A stretch of 64,000 bases of DNA from NCBI RefSeq assembly GCF_005121165.3, contig NZ_CP034413.3, positions 1,116,001 to 1,180,000 of the forward strand, read 5' to 3'. The position numbers and the translations under genes were made by a program. The DNA is from Dysosmobacter welbionis. Its GTDB lineage: Bacteria; Bacillota; Clostridia; Oscillospirales; Oscillospiraceae. Positions 16,333 to 25,922 of this stretch are shown in pieces. Each line of letters opens with the position of its first letter. Position 1 is the stretch's first letter. The notes under the pieces were generated by a model that was given only the letters and a program-made list of their open reading frames with translations, ran no database searches and was not told where the DNA came from.

Positions 16333-18776
16333 TCATTCAATTCCCTTGCCGTTGTTCCACTTCCACTCCCGGATCTCCGGCAGGTCCACGCCGTGATCCT
16401 TGATATACTGGCGGTGCTCCACCAGCTTGTCGTTCATCCGCTGGACCAGATAGGCCCCCGGTTACCCAGGGAGTGCAGCCGCTGGACCACGTCGATCACC
16501 AGATGGAACCGGTCGATATCGTTGAGGACCCGCATGTCGAAGGGCGTGGTGATGGTGCCCTCCTCCTTGTAGCCACGGACGTGAAGATGCTTGTTGTGCC
16601 GGCGGTAGGTCAGCTCATGAATCAGCGTGGGGTATCCGTGGTAGGCGAAGATGATGGGCCTGTCCTGGGTGAAGAGCATATCGTACTCCATGTCCGTGAG
16701 GCCGTGGGGATGCTCCGTGTGGGGCTGGAGCTTCATCAGATCCACCACGTTCACCACCCGGATCTTCAGCTCTGGCAGCTCCTTCCGCAGGATCGTCACC
16801 GCCGCCAGCGTCTCCAGAGTGGGCGTGTCGCCGCAGCAGGCCATGACCACGTCCGGCTCCTCCCCCTGGTCGTTGGAGGCCCAGTCCCAGATACCGATGC
16901 CCTGGGTGCAGTGCTTCACCGCCTGGTCCATGGTGAGCCACTGGGGGCGGGGATGCTTGCTGGCCACCATGACGTTTACATAGTTCCGGCTCTTGATGCA
17001 GTGGTCGAACACGCTCAGCAGGCAGTTGGCGTCCGGGGGCAAATAGATGCGCACCACGTCCGCCTTCTTGTTTGCCACGTGGTCCAGGAAGCCGGGGTCC
17101 TGGTGGGTGAAGCCGTTATGGTCCTGCTGCCACACATTGGAGGAGAGGATATAGTTCAAAGAGGCGATATCCTGCCGCCAGGGCAGCTCGTTGCAGGTCT
17201 TCAGCCACTTGGCATGCTGGGCGAACATGGAGTCCACGATGCGGATGAATGCCTCGTAGCTGTTGAAGAAGCCGTGGCGGCCGGTGAGCAGGTAGCCCTC
17301 CAGCCAGCCCTCGCACATGTGCTCGGACAGCATGGAGTCCATCACCCGACCGTCCGGGTCCAGGTGCTCATCCGGGTCCTCATTCTCGTACCGCTCCCCC
17401 AGGAAGCGGCGGCCGGTGACCTCAAACACCGGATGGAGCCGGTTGGAGGCCGTCTCGTCCGGGGCGAAGATGCGGAAATTCCGGGATTCCAGGTTCAGCT
17501 TCATCACATCCCGGACGTAGCCGCCCAGCACCAGCATGTCCTGGGCCTCCACCTCGCCGGGGGCGGGAACCTCCACCCCGTAGTCCCGGAAGTCCGGCGT
17601 CCGCAGGTCCCGCAGCAGCAGGCCGCCGTTGGCGTGAGGGTTGGCACCCATGCGCCGGTCCCCCTTGGGGGCGAAGGAGCGCAGCAGATCCACCGGCCGT
17701 CCCTCCTCGTCGAACAGCTCCTCCGGGTGATAGCTGCGGAGCCACTGCTCCAGGATGGGCAGGTGCTTTTCCGTGTCAGGGCCCATGGAGATGGGTACCT
17801 GGTGGGCCCGGAAGCAGTCCTCCACGGGGTTTCCGTCCACCTCCTTGGGGCCGGTCCAGCCCTTGGGGGAGCGGAACACGATCATGGGCCAGCGGGGGCG
17901 GGTGGTGTCTCCCGTGGTGCGGGCGTGCTGCTGGATGCGCTTGATCTCCCGGATGGCCCAGTCCAGGGTGGCAGCCATCTGCTGGTGCATCTTCTCCGGC
18001 TCACTGCCCTCCACAAAGCGGGGTTCCCAGCCGCAGCCGCGGAAGAACTGCTCCACCTCCTCATGGGAGATCCGGGAGAAGATGGTGGGGTTGGCGATCT
18101 TGAAGCCGTTCAAGTGCAGGATGGGCAGCACCGCGCCGTCAGTGATGGGGTTCAGGAATTTGTTGGAGTGCCAAGATGTGGCCAGGGGCCCGGTCTCCGC
18201 CTCACCATCGCCCACCACGCAGGCGGCGATGAGATCCGGGTTATCCGCCACAGCGCCGAAGGCGTGGGCCAGAGAATACCCAAGCTCGCCGCCCTCGTTG
18301 ATGGAGCCAGGTGTCTCCGGCGCCACGTGGCTGGGCACGCCGCCGGGGAAGGAGAACTGCTTGAACAGTTTCCGCATGCCGTCCTCATCCTGGGTAATGT
18401 TGGGATAGACCTCCGTATAGGTGCCGTCCAGCCAGTCCTGGGCCACCATGGCGTTGCCGCCGTGGCCGGGGCCGGAGAGGTAGATCATGTCCAGATCGTC
18501 CTTCTGAATGACCCGGTTCAGGTGGGTGTAGATGAAGTTCTGCCCCGGCACGGTGCCCCAGTGGCCCACGATGGTCTGCTTCAGGTCGGAGGCGGCCAGT
18601 GGGCGCTTCAGCAGGGGATTGTCCAACAGATACAGCTGGCAGGCGGAGAGGTAGTTGGACGCCCGCCACCAGGCGTCGACCTGTTTCAGCTGCGCCGGCG
18701 TCAACGGCGGCTTTTTAGACAGGCGTGTATTGGTTTTAGGCTTTGCTGCAATTGTCTTTTGAGAAGTCCGTGGCAT
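16333..18776 (-). CDS. xfp: Xylulose-5-phosphate/fructose-6-phosphate phosphoketolase, with an apparent one-base deletion near the 3' end
   Basis: Thiamine-diphosphate enzyme that splits xylulose-5-P or fructose-6-P with phosphate to acetyl-P plus an aldose phosphate. The family blocks are plain: [62 protein letters not shown] (the TPP GDG motif) and [19 protein letters not shown]. After SLGNRG the frame shifts to a short wrong tail ending at 16434. The true C-terminus ([20 protein letters not shown], then [20 protein letters not shown]) continues in another frame to 16333. One G is missing from the run at 16455-16459, and the corrected length is 814 residues. The start 18776 has AGGAGGTAATAAT. 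Confidence 0.92.
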
Positions 18777-18811
18777 ATTATTACCTCCTTTTTCTTGTTC
18801 CTTTCGCAATT

Positions 18812-18839
18812 AGTATATCTCTTATTTGAAAAAAGGCAA
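18812..18839 (-). promoter_or_regulatory. Promoter of xfp, with an AT-rich inverted repeat upstream
   Basis: On the minus strand TTGCCT (18834-18839), 16-base spacer, TATACT (18812-18817). Just upstream (about 18845-18885) the sequence turns very AT-rich with GAAATAAT / ATTATTTTC arms, a possible operator or UP element. Confidence 0.65.
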
Positions 18840-18970
18840 GCGAAATTGAAAATAATTTTATCTTAATTTACAATTATTTCATTTTAGCATTCCTCTTTTA
18901 GGCGTTTTACCCTTATTCTATCCCTTCCGCCGCGCTTGCGTTTTTCCGCCGGATGTGCTACTGTAACGGC

Positions 18971-19486
18971 ATGGAAACGTATGAACTCATCCGCTCCGGC
19001 CGGAAGACCCTGGCCCTGGAGATCACAAGGGACTGCCGCGTGGTGGTGCGGGCCCCCCGCCGCCTGTCCCAGGCCCGCATCGACGACTTTGTGGCCAGTC
19101 ACGCCGGCTGGATCGCCCGGCACCTGGAACAGCAGCGCCGCCGGGCTGCCCTGGCCCCCTCCGCCCCCACCCAGGCGGAGATCGGCGCCCTGAAGGAAAA
19201 GGCACGGCAGGTCCTGCCGCCGAAAATCGCCTATTACAGTGAGAAAATGGGCCTGTTCCCTACTGGCGTCAGGATCACCTCCGCCCGCACCCGCTACGGC
19301 AGCTGCAGCGGAAAGAACAGCCTGTGCTTCTCCTGTTTTCTCATGAACTGTCCGGATGCGGCCATGGACCTGGTGGTGGTCCATGAGCTGTGCCACATCC
19401 AAGTGAAAAACCACGGGCCGGATTTCTACGCGCTGCTGGAGCAGGTACTCCCCGACTGGCGGGAGCGGAAGAAGCTGCTGCGATAA
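18971..19486 (+). CDS. YgjP-like zinc metallopeptidase-fold protein (DUF45)
   Basis: 171-residue protein of the YgjP/DUF45 (M48-related) family. The family pattern is complete: an N-terminal basic domain (RKTLALEITRDCRVVVRAPRR), TSARTRYGSCSGKNSLCFSC, and the zinc motif VVVHELCHIQVKNHGPDFY (HExxH variant HELCH with a downstream H). The E. coli homologue is a soluble hydrolase of unclear substrate. I chose ATG 18971; an upstream frame adds six residues, and the ribosome site is weak either way. Confidence 0.88.
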   Translation: METYELIRSGRKTLALEITRDCRVVVRAPRRLSQARIDDFVASHAGWIARHLEQQRRRAALAPSAPTQAEIGALKEKARQVLPPKIAYYSEKMGLFPTGVRITSARTRYGSCSGKNSLCFSCFLMNCPDAAMDLVVVHELCHIQVKNHGPDFYALLEQVLPDWRERKKLLR

Positions 19487-19498
19487 CGTGTAAAAGCA

Positions 19499-19538
19499 CA
19501 AACCGGAGGCATGGCTTGGCCGTGCCTCCGGTTTATGT
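19499..19538. terminator. Terminator between convergent genes
   Basis: AACCGGAGGCATGG / CCGTGCCTCCGGTT, a 14-bp stem with one wobble, ending TTTAT on the plus strand. Confidence 0.75.
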
Positions 19539-19544
19539 CTGATA

Positions 19545-20660
19545 TTACGCCCCCACCGACGTGAGCCAGACCGCCGCCAGCAGCACCGCCAGCAGCGCTG
19601 CATTCCAGGCGGTAAACACCGCCAGATACCGGGCGGGGCGGGCCCCCGGGGAGCGAAGATACAGCTTGAGCGTGATCAAACTTGCTAGGGATGCTACCGG
19701 GGTTCCCAGACCGCCGATATCCACGCCCAGCAACAGCTCCCTCCAATTGTCCGTGAAGCCCGACAGCAGCACCGCCGCCGGTACATTGCTGATGATCTGG
19801 CTAGTGAGCACGCCGGTCAGCAAGGTGCTGCGCTCCAGCAGACTCTGGAGAAACCCATGAACGGCAGGCAGCCGTCCCAGGTTTCCGGATACCACGAAGA
19901 AGCAGATGAAGGTGCACAACAGGCTCACATCCAGCTTCCGCAGCAGAGCAGGTTCCACTGCGGCCAGCGTCCCAAGCACCAGAACCGTCAGCAGACCATA
20001 GGGCAGAATGCGGAACACCGTCAGCAGGCACAGCAGGAACAGTGCGCCGTACAGGGCCAGCTTCCCGGGCTGCCGCAGGGGCTGCGGGTGCACCGGAGGG
20101 ATCTGGAGATCCCTGGGCAGGACCGGCAAGGCCGCCGCGGTCAGGCAGGCCAGACTGATCCCCGCCAGGGGCAGCACCACCGGGAAAAAATCCCCGGCAG
20201 AGAGTCCATAGGCCCCGTAAAGGTAGAGGTTCTGGGGATTGCCCACCGGCGTGGCCATGCTGCCCAGGTTTGCGGCAATGGTCTGCAGCACCAGCAGCGG
20301 CACCGCTGCGGCCCGGCAGTCCATCTGGTCCAGAAGCAGCAGCGCAAAGGGTGCAAAGGTGATAAGAGCGACGTCATTGGTCACGGCCATGGAGCAGAAA
20401 AAGGGCAGCAGCACCAGGATCACTGCCAGGGCCCTGGGTCCGGTCCCCCGGGACAGCAGATGGCCGGCCAGCCACTGGAACGCCCCGCAGGACTGGAAGC
20501 CCGCCACCACCGCCATCAGGCACAGCAGCAGGCATAGCACCCGCAGGTCGATGTAGCCCAGATAGGCGGCGTCCGGCGGCACCAGGACCATGGTGGCCAG
20601 TGCGCAGAGTGCCGCCACGGTCAGCACCGCCTCCCGCTTGAAAAATGCCAACAGTCTCAT
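19545..20660 (-). CDS. SLC13/ArsB-like anion permease
   Basis: Integral membrane transporter of 371 residues with about ten helices. The ion transporter pattern is visible: FFCSMAVTNDVALITFAPFAL, then TIAANLGSMATPVGNPQNLYLYGAYGLSAGDF and a matching second-half motif SQIISNVPAAVLLSG. These paired re-entrant loops are typical of the SLC13/CitMHS/ArsB superfamily. The substrate cannot be read from sequence. The start at 20660 follows GGAGGGACAGAA and removes eight residues of the longer frame. It lies downstream of bioY but has its own likely promoter. Confidence 0.82.
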   Translation of the reverse strand: MRLLAFFKREAVLTVAALCALATMVLVPPDAAYLGYIDLRVLCLLLCLMAVVAGFQSCGAFQWLAGHLLSRGTGPRALAVILVLLPFFCSMAVTNDVALITFAPFALLLLDQMDCRAAAVPLLVLQTIAANLGSMATPVGNPQNLYLYGAYGLSAGDFFPVVLPLAGISLACLTAAALPVLPRDLQIPPVHPQPLRQPGKLALYGALFLLCLLTVFRILPYGLLTVLVLGTLAAVEPALLRKLDVSLLCTFICFFVVSGNLGRLPAVHGFLQSLLERSTLLTGVLTSQIISNVPAAVLLSGFTDNWRELLLGVDIGGLGTPVASLASLITLKLYLRSPGARPARYLAVFTAWNAALLAVLLAAVWLTSVGA

Positions 20661-20696
20661 TTCTGTCCCTCCAAAGGCTGACAAAATCCGCGTTCC

Positions 20697-20725
20697 ACCA
20701 TATCACACTTTTTCCGGGAACGCAA
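20697..20725 (-). promoter_or_regulatory. Promoter of the SLC13-like gene
   Basis: Minus strand TTGCGT (20720-20725), 17-base spacer, TATGGT (20697-20702). GCGTTCC and GGAACGC arms flank the promoter, a possible operator pair. Confidence 0.55.
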
Positions 20726-20750
20726 ACCTTTTTGGGGAGGCTGTGCTGTT

Positions 20751-21308
20751 CTACCGCAGGCAGCCCGCTAGCCGCCGGGACAGCATCCACGCCAAGGCCA
20801 GCTTCACCAGGTCCGGCACCACAAAGGGGAACACGCACATTCCCAGTGCTGCCCACAGGCCGATGGGCCCCGCCGCCCGGGCATAGGCCACCAGGAACCA
20901 GGCGGTGCCGAAGGCATAGCACACCAGCAGGCCCAGCACCATGGCCGCGGCCGTCACCGCCGGACGGTCGCCCAGCCGGGCGGTCATGCCCCAATACAGC
21001 AGGGCCGAGGCCAGAAAACCCAGGATATACCCGCCGGTGGTGCCCAGCAGAACGCCCGGGCCTCCCTGAAAGCCTGAGAACACCGGCAGGCCCACCAGGC
21101 CCAGCAGCAGATATGCCAGGATAGCCAATGTCCCCCGCCGGCCCCCCAGGGTCCCCAGGGCTGCAAACACGCCAAAGGTCTGGAGCGTGAACGGCACTGT
21201 CAGGGGAATGTTGATCCAGGCGCACACCATCAGCAGCACTGCGAACAGGGCGGCGTACGCCAGGTCCACCGTCCGCAGCCGGGTCCTAGTCTTGGAAGTC
21301 TGTTTCAA
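20751..21308 (-). CDS. bioY: BioY biotin transporter (S component)
   Basis: Membrane S-component of an ECF-type transporter that binds biotin. The 185-residue product has six helices and the BioY blocks INIPLTVPFTLQTFGVFAAL and GGPGVLLGTTGGYILGFL. The long open frame starts at 21368, but that would run through the promoter. TTG at 21308 has GGAGAGGAG upstream and gives a normal BioY N-terminus, MKQTSKTRTRLRTVDLAY. No EcfA/EcfT genes are nearby, so it probably uses shared energising subunits or works alone. A BirA operator overlaps its promoter. Confidence 0.92.
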   Translation of the reverse strand: MKQTSKTRTRLRTVDLAYAALFAVLLMVCAWINIPLTVPFTLQTFGVFAALGTLGGRRGTLAILAYLLLGLVGLPVFSGFQGGPGVLLGTTGGYILGFLASALLYWGMTARLGDRPAVTAAAMVLGLLVCYAFGTAWFLVAYARAAGPIGLWAALGMCVFPFVVPDLVKLALAWMLSRRLAGCLR

Positions 21309-21339
21309 ATCAGATCGCTCCTCTCCTGTGTCTGGAGGA

Positions 21340-21368
21340 AGTATAGCAAGGCTTTCCATAATTGTCAA
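21340..21368 (-). promoter_or_regulatory. Sigma-A promoter of bioY
   Basis: Minus strand TTGACA (21363-21368, consensus), 17-base spacer, TATACT (21340-21345), 31 bases before the TTG start. Confidence 0.85.
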
Positions 21369-21392
21369 CCTTAAAAAAATAAAGTTTACAAT
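21361..21392 (-). promoter_or_regulatory. BirA (biotin repressor) operator of bioY
   Basis: Minus strand ATTGTAAAC, 13 bases, GGTTGACAAT. The arms are nearly symmetric and match the BirA pattern TTGTWAAC-N-GGTTNACAA. The right arm covers the -35 hexamer, so bound BirA would block RNA polymerase when biotin is plentiful. Confidence 0.8.
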
Positions 21393-21395
21393 ATA

Positions 21396-21429
21396 GATAA
21401 AAAACCAGGAGGCAGTGCCTCCCGGTTCA
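21396..21429 (-). terminator. Terminator after the uracil-DNA glycosylase gene
   Basis: Minus strand ACCGGGAGGCA / TGCCTCCTGGT then TTTTTT. The stop codon lies at the foot of the stem, and the T run ends just before the BirA operator. Confidence 0.8.
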
Positions 21430-21999
21430 GCAGTCCGTGTGGGTGCAGATCTCCCGCACCTTGGCCTGAATAGCTTTCAGGTCCACAAAGGTCTCCGGCC
21501 GCTTCTCCACATCCCGCAGCAGCGCGGAGGGATGGTAGATAGCCGTCATCTGGACGCCGCCCCGCTGGAACCACTTCCCATGCTCGGCGGTGATCTTGAA
21601 GTCCTCCTTGATGATAGCCTTGGCGGCGATCCGGCCCAGACAGACAATCAGCTTGGGCCGCAGCAGCGCCGTCTGCCGCCGGAGCCAGCCGATGCAGGCG
21701 TCCTGCTCCACATTCAGCGGGTCCCGATTCCTGGGCGGGCGGCACTTGACGATGTTGGCCACATACACCTTCGTCCGGTCCAGGCCGATGATCTCCAGCA
21801 TATCATCCAGCAGCAGCCCCGCCGGCCCTACGAAGGGGATGCCCTGCTCGTCCTCCCGCTGACCGGGGCCCTCCCCTACCAGCAGGATCTCCGCGTCCCG
21901 GGCACCGTCACCGAACACCACGTGGAGCCGGGTCTCCGCCAGGGCGCAGTTCCGGCATTGTCCGCAGGCCTGCTCCAGCGCCTCCCAGGTATCCGCCAT
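21427..21999 (-). CDS. Uracil-DNA glycosylase, family 4 (Fe-S type)
   Basis: Removes uracil from DNA. The 190-residue product has the family 4/5 active-site block GEGPGQREDEQGIPFVGPAG and the HPS motif IYHPSALLR. Four-cysteine positions for a 4Fe-4S cluster are visible: CGQCRNC near residues 12-18, then IVKCRPP and QDACIG. The start at 21999 (MADTWEALEQ) follows GAAGGAGGGGGAGGCGG; the longer frame upstream has no site. It stands alone, with a terminator behind it. Confidence 0.92.
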   Translation of the reverse strand: MADTWEALEQACGQCRNCALAETRLHVVFGDGARDAEILLVGEGPGQREDEQGIPFVGPAGLLLDDMLEIIGLDRTKVYVANIVKCRPPRNRDPLNVEQDACIGWLRRQTALLRPKLIVCLGRIAAKAIIKEDFKITAEHGKWFQRGGVQMTAIYHPSALLRDVEKRPETFVDLKAIQAKVREICTHTDC

Positions 22000-22179
22000 C
22001 CGCCTCCCCCTCCTTCGTGCCTCTCTCCGGGGCACCACACCGGCGGCGGATGCCCCTCGGCCGCCCAGCCAAATGGCAGCGGCCTCTTTGCGGCCATTGT
22101 AACACAAAATCTTCCGCCGCGCAATGAGGTATGAATCTCTTCCGTCCGGACAGACTGGACAGGGAGAGGAGGGGGACGC

Positions 22180-22713
22180 TTGTCTCTGTGGCTATGGACA
22201 TTTTGGACATACAGCTTTCTCGGCTATCTGCTGGAACGGGGGTACGCCATCGCCACCCACGCGGACCGGCAGGCCCGGAAGTGCTTTCTGCTGCTGCCCA
22301 TGTGCCCGGTGTACGGGCTGGGGGCCCTGGCGGTGCTGGCCCTGCCGGAATCATTGAGCGGCAGCTTCTGGTCTCTGGCCCTGTGGGGCGGTCTGGCGGC
22401 CACAGCAGTGGAGTATGCCGTACACGTTCTCTATGACCGTCTGCTGGGTGTGCGGTTCTGGGACTACTCCCAGGTCCGGTGGAATCTGCGGGGCCGGGTC
22501 TGCCTGCCCTTCTCCCTGGCCTGGAGCCTGCTGGTGGCAGCAGGGCTGCCGGTGATCCAGGCAGCGATAGCCCCGGCGCTGGCCGCCGTGCCGCCAACCG
22601 CCACCTATGCCGCGCTGCTGGTGTTCACCGCCGACACAGTGGTCTCCCTCCAGCTGCTGCGCCGGGCAGGAGATCCCGCAGTGCTGTCTCTGGGAAATCT
22701 GCGGGCTGCGTAA
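22180..22713 (+). CDS. CmpB-like membrane protein (putative ABC-transporter type IV family)
   Basis: 177-residue membrane protein with four or five helices. The block VRFWDYSQVRWNLRGRVCLPFSLAWSLL matches the PF06541-type pattern (WDYS, NLxGRxCxxFSLxW). The family name 'ABC-transporter' is historical and the function is unknown. The start is TTG at 22180, with AGGAGGGGGACGC upstream; no in-frame ATG is better placed. Confidence 0.75.
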   Translation: MSLWLWTFWTYSFLGYLLERGYAIATHADRQARKCFLLLPMCPVYGLGALAVLALPESLSGSFWSLALWGGLAATAVEYAVHVLYDRLLGVRFWDYSQVRWNLRGRVCLPFSLAWSLLVAAGLPVIQAAIAPALAAVPPTATYAALLVFTADTVVSLQLLRRAGDPAVLSLGNLRAA

Positions 22714-22756
22714 GAAGCCGGGCATGGGGAAACGTCCATGCCCGGCTTCCTTTTGC
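22712..22756 (+). terminator. Terminator after the CmpB-like gene
   Basis: GAAGCCGGGCATGG / CCATGCCCGGCTTC, a 14-bp perfect stem, then CTTTTG. Convergent with the alpha/beta hydrolase. Confidence 0.85.
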
Positions 22757-22766
22757 GTCCGGCCGG

Positions 22767-23701
22767 TCACTGTTCCGGCAGGTGGGCCTCCAGCCAGTGC
22801 GCCACGTCCGCATAGACCTTCTCCCGGCCCGTCTCCTGGAGGATCTCATGCCGCAGGCCCTGATAAAGCCTGATCTCCACGTCCCGGACACCGGAGCGGC
22901 GGAAGCTGCGGTACGCCCGCCGGACACCCTTGCCCATGTCCCCACCGGGTCGTCCTGCCCGGAGAGGAAGAGGACCGGGGTATTCCGGTTCATCCGCTTC
23001 AGGTTTTCTTGCTTCTCAATGCAGGCGATCCCCCGCAGCATCTCCCGGAAGAGTCCGATGGTGGGGTCCCCTCCGCAGAGGGGATCCGCAAGATACTGGT
23101 CCACGTTCTCCGTGCTGGCGGAGAGCCAGTCGTATCCCGTGCGGTTGGGGGCAAATTTCTGATTGTATGCCTCGAAGGCCAGTTTGTTCACCAAGGGGCT
23201 GGAATGGCGGTCCCCCACCTTTCTGGCCTCCCGGGCGGCCAGGACGCGGCCCGCCGCCACCAGCGCCGGGGGCATCTGCCCCGTGCCCATCAGGATGGCT
23301 CCGGCCACGGTGCCGGGGTAGCGGATCAGATACGTCCGGGCCAGGAAGGACCCCATGGAATGCCCCAGCAGGAACACCGGAAGGCCGGGGAACCGCTGCC
23401 CTGCCAGCTCCCGCCGGGCATAGAGGTCCTGCACCGCCCAGTCCCAGCTGCCCCTGGGTCCGAAGTACAGCCGGGGCGCCCCCGCCGCCACGGAGAGACC
23501 GTGCCCCAGGTGGTCGTGGCCTGCCACGGCAAAGCCCCACTCCGTCAGGTAGGCCGCCAGGGGCTCATACCGCAGGATGTGCTCCGACACGCCATGGGAG
23601 AGCACCAGAACCGCCCGGGGTGCCATGTCCGGCGTCCACTCCACCGCATGGATGCCGGTCCGCCCGTCTGCGGAGGGGAAGGTAAATTCGTTTCTCACCA
23701 T
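22767..23701 (-). CDS. Alpha/beta hydrolase (monoacylglycerol-lipase-like lysophospholipase), with an apparent one-base deletion
   Basis: Serine hydrolase similar to monoacylglycerol lipases. It has [18 protein letters not shown], the oxyanion/HDHLGHG block and the nucleophile elbow LLGHSMGS. The acid-residue strand [12 protein letters not shown] is followed by a frame break: the true continuation ([19 protein letters not shown], then [12 protein letters not shown] with the catalytic His) is in another frame. One G is missing from the run at 22940-22943. The corrected length is 311 residues, ending at 22767. The start ATG 23701 is divergent from glpK. Confidence 0.85.
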
Positions 23702-23723
23702 GGAAAAATCATCCTCTCTGTGC

Positions 23724-23729
23724 TATACT
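23724..23729 (+). promoter_or_regulatory. Extended -10 element upstream of glpK
   Basis: TGCTATACT: a TGn extended -10 with TATACT at 23724-23729. The -35 is poor. About 83 bases lie between it and the glpK start. Confidence 0.5.
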
Positions 23730-23811
23730 GTGTGCCATCAGGCGTAGGATGCCTGCTTTCCGGGTCGATGATACCACACTTCCGTCACAAACGCCAGAGG
23801 AGGCCGCATTC

Positions 23812-25323
23812 ATGGAAACATACATCGCTGCCCTGGACCAGGGAACCACCAGCTCCCGGGCCATCCTGTTCAACCGGGCCGGGGAGATCGTCTCCCGCGC
23901 CCAGCACCCCTTCCGCCAGATCTACCCCCAGCCCGGCTGGGTGGAGCACGATCCGCTGGAAATCTGGGCCACGGAGAAGCGGGCCCTGGCGGAGGTCGTG
24001 GGCGCCGCCCACATCGACCCCAAGCGGATCGCCGCCCTGGGCATCACCAACCAGCGGGAGACCACCATCCTCTGGGACCGCTCCACCGGGCAGCCGGTCT
24101 GCAACGCCATCGTATGGCAGTGCCGCCGGACCGCTTCCCTCTGCGACACGCTGAAGGCCGACGGCCTGGGCCCCCTGGTGGCGGAGCGGACGGGCCTGCT
24201 GATCGACGCCTACTTCTCCGGCACCAAGATCCGGTGGCTGCTGGACCACGTCCCCGGCGCCCGGGAACGGGCGGAGCGGGGGGAGCTGTGCGCCGGCACG
24301 GTGGACAGCTGGCTCATCTGGAACCTCACCGGCGGGGCAGCCCACGTGACAGACTACTCCAATGCCTCCCGGACCATGCTGTTCAACATCCACACCCTCC
24401 AATGGGACGAGGCGCTTTGCCGGGCGCTGGGCATCCCCGCTTCCCTGCTGCCGGAGCCGCTGCCCAACTGCCATCTCTACGGCCGTGTGGCCCCGGACAT
24501 TCCCGGACTGGAGGATCTGGCGGGCATCCCCATCTGCGGCAGCGCCGGGGACCAGCCGGCGGCCCTGTTCGGCCAGGCCTGCTTCACGCCGGGCCAGGCG
24601 AAGAACACCTACGGCACCGGCTGCTTCACGCTGATGAATGTGGGCGGTGAGCCGGTGGCCTCCCAGTCGGGATTGGTAACCTCCGTGGCTTGGTCCCTGG
24701 GGGGCGAGACTACCTATGCCCTGGAGGGCAGCGTGTTCAACGCCGGCAGCACCATCCAGTGGCTGCGGGATGAACTGGGGCTCATCTCCTCCGCCCCGGA
24801 GTGCGACCGGCTGGCGGAGAGCGTGCCGGACGCCGGAGGCGTCTACGTGGTGCCCGCCTTCACCGGCCTGGGCGCCCCCTACTGGGACATGTACGCCCGT
24901 GGCACCATCGTGGGGCTGACCCGTGGCACCACCAAGGCCCACATTGCCCGGGCGGTGCTGGACGCCATCGCCTTCCAGGTGACGGATCTGGTACAGGCCA
25001 TGAACGCCGACGCCCCTTGCCCCATCACCACATTACGGGTGGACGGTGGTGCCTCCGTCAGCGACATCATGATGCAGACCCAGGCGGATCTGCTGCGACT
25101 GCCGGTGGACCGACCCGCCCAGGTGGAGACCACTGCCTTCGGCGCTGCAGCCCTGGCGGGGCTGGCGGCCGGAGTGTGGGGCAGTCTGGAGGAAGTGGCT
25201 GCCCTGCGCCGCAGCCAGCACGTATTTCTGCCCCAGCGGCCCCAGGCCGCCTGCGAGGCCCAGTACCGCCTGTGGCGCCGGGCGGTGGACCGGGCGTTGC
25301 GGTGGATTGAAAACGATGTGTAA
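23812..25323 (+). CDS. glpK: Glycerol kinase
   Basis: Phosphorylates glycerol to sn-glycerol-3-phosphate. The 503-residue product is full length. It has the FGGY-kinase N-terminal phosphate loop [15 protein letters not shown], the glycerol contacts [19 protein letters not shown] and [11 protein letters not shown]. Further on are [12 protein letters not shown], the FGGY signature 1 region and the ATP-binding [19 protein letters not shown]. The start at 23812 follows AGAGGAGGCCGCATTC. No glpF or glpD is adjacent, so it is probably monocistronic. Confidence 0.95.
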   Translation: METYIAALDQGTTSSRAILFNRAGEIVSRAQHPFRQIYPQPGWVEHDPLEIWATEKRALAEVVGAAHIDPKRIAALGITNQRETTILWDRSTGQPVCNAIVWQCRRTASLCDTLKADGLGPLVAERTGLLIDAYFSGTKIRWLLDHVPGARERAERGELCAGTVDSWLIWNLTGGAAHVTDYSNASRTMLFNIHTLQWDEALCRALGIPASLLPEPLPNCHLYGRVAPDIPGLEDLAGIPICGSAGDQPAALFGQACFTPGQAKNTYGTGCFTLMNVGGEPVASQSGLVTSVAWSLGGETTYALEGSVFNAGSTIQWLRDELGLISSAPECDRLAESVPDAGGVYVVPAFTGLGAPYWDMYARGTIVGLTRGTTKAHIARAVLDAIAFQVTDLVQAMNADAPCPITTLRVDGGASVSDIMMQTQADLLRLPVDRPAQVETTAFGAAALAGLAAGVWGSLEEVAALRRSQHVFLPQRPQAACEAQYRLWRRAVDRALRWIENDV

Positions 25324-25339
25324 ACAAATCCGGAATTTG

Positions 25340-25368
25340 TTGCGTTCAGTGGAAAAGTGCGCTATACT
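25340..25368 (+). promoter_or_regulatory. Sigma-A promoter of the zinc-ribbon gene
   Basis: TTGCGT (25340-25345), 17-base spacer, TATACT (25363-25368), 80 bases before the start codon. Confidence 0.75.
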
Positions 25369-25448
25369 GAAGCCAAGTGAGAGGCATGAAACGGAAATGA
25401 AGACGATCAGTGCGGCGTTTCGTCCGCAGGTGAAAGGAGTTTATCGAC

Positions 25449-25862
25449 ATGGCTTTTTTTGAGGATCTGACCAAAAAGACAAAGGACCTGGCCTACGTGG
25501 CCGCCGACAAGGCCAAGGATGTGGCCGCCGTGGCAGCGGATAAAGCCAAGGACGCGGCGGAGCTGACCCGCATCTCCATGGCCATCGCCGGGGAGCAGCG
25601 GGAGATCGACAAGAACTACCGCACCATAGGCGAGTGGTTCGTCAGCGAGTACGAGGGGGAGATCCCCGACGCCGTCCGGGACCTGGTAGAGGCCGTCAAC
25701 ACCTCTAAGGCCAAGATCGCCGAGCTGGAGGCCAGCAAACCCCGTAAGGACGATGGCGCCGAGGTTGAGGCAGCAGCTCCCGCCCAGAAGATCTGCCCCA
25801 TCTGCGGCGCGGCCTCTGACAGCAAGTTCTGCCCCCAGTGCGGCGCCCCTATGGGTGACTGA
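25449..25862 (+). CDS. Small helical protein with C-terminal zinc ribbon
   Basis: 137-residue cytoplasmic protein. The N-terminal half is an alanine/lysine-rich amphipathic helix with an internal repeat (AADKAKDVAAVAADKAKDAAE). A charged central helix follows. The C-terminus is a zinc ribbon, CPICGAASDSKFCPQCGAPM, with two CxxC pairs. Such proteins are common in Clostridia and their role is unknown. The start follows AAAGGAGTTTATCGAC. It has its own promoter and terminator. Confidence 0.8.
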   Translation: MAFFEDLTKKTKDLAYVAADKAKDVAAVAADKAKDAAELTRISMAIAGEQREIDKNYRTIGEWFVSEYEGEIPDAVRDLVEAVNTSKAKIAELEASKPRKDDGAEVEAAAPAQKICPICGAASDSKFCPQCGAPMGD

Positions 25863-25880
25863 GTTCCCGCCATAACAAAG

Positions 25881-25922
25881 ACAAGCCCGCCGGCCTGATG
25901 GCCGGCGGGTTCTCTTTCTCTT
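25881..25922 (+). terminator. Terminator after the zinc-ribbon gene
   Basis: AGCCCGCCGGCC / GGCCGGCGGGTT with loop TGAT, then CTCTTTCTCTTT. Confidence 0.85.

Noticed and set aside
16434-16470. Programmed frameshift in xfp
   Set aside because: No slippery heptamer and no need for two products. A missing G in a C5/G5 run explains it, as in the other cases.
22180-22713. ABC transporter permease function for the CmpB-like protein
   Set aside because: The name comes from the family title only; there is no ATPase or binding protein nearby, so I give no transport function.
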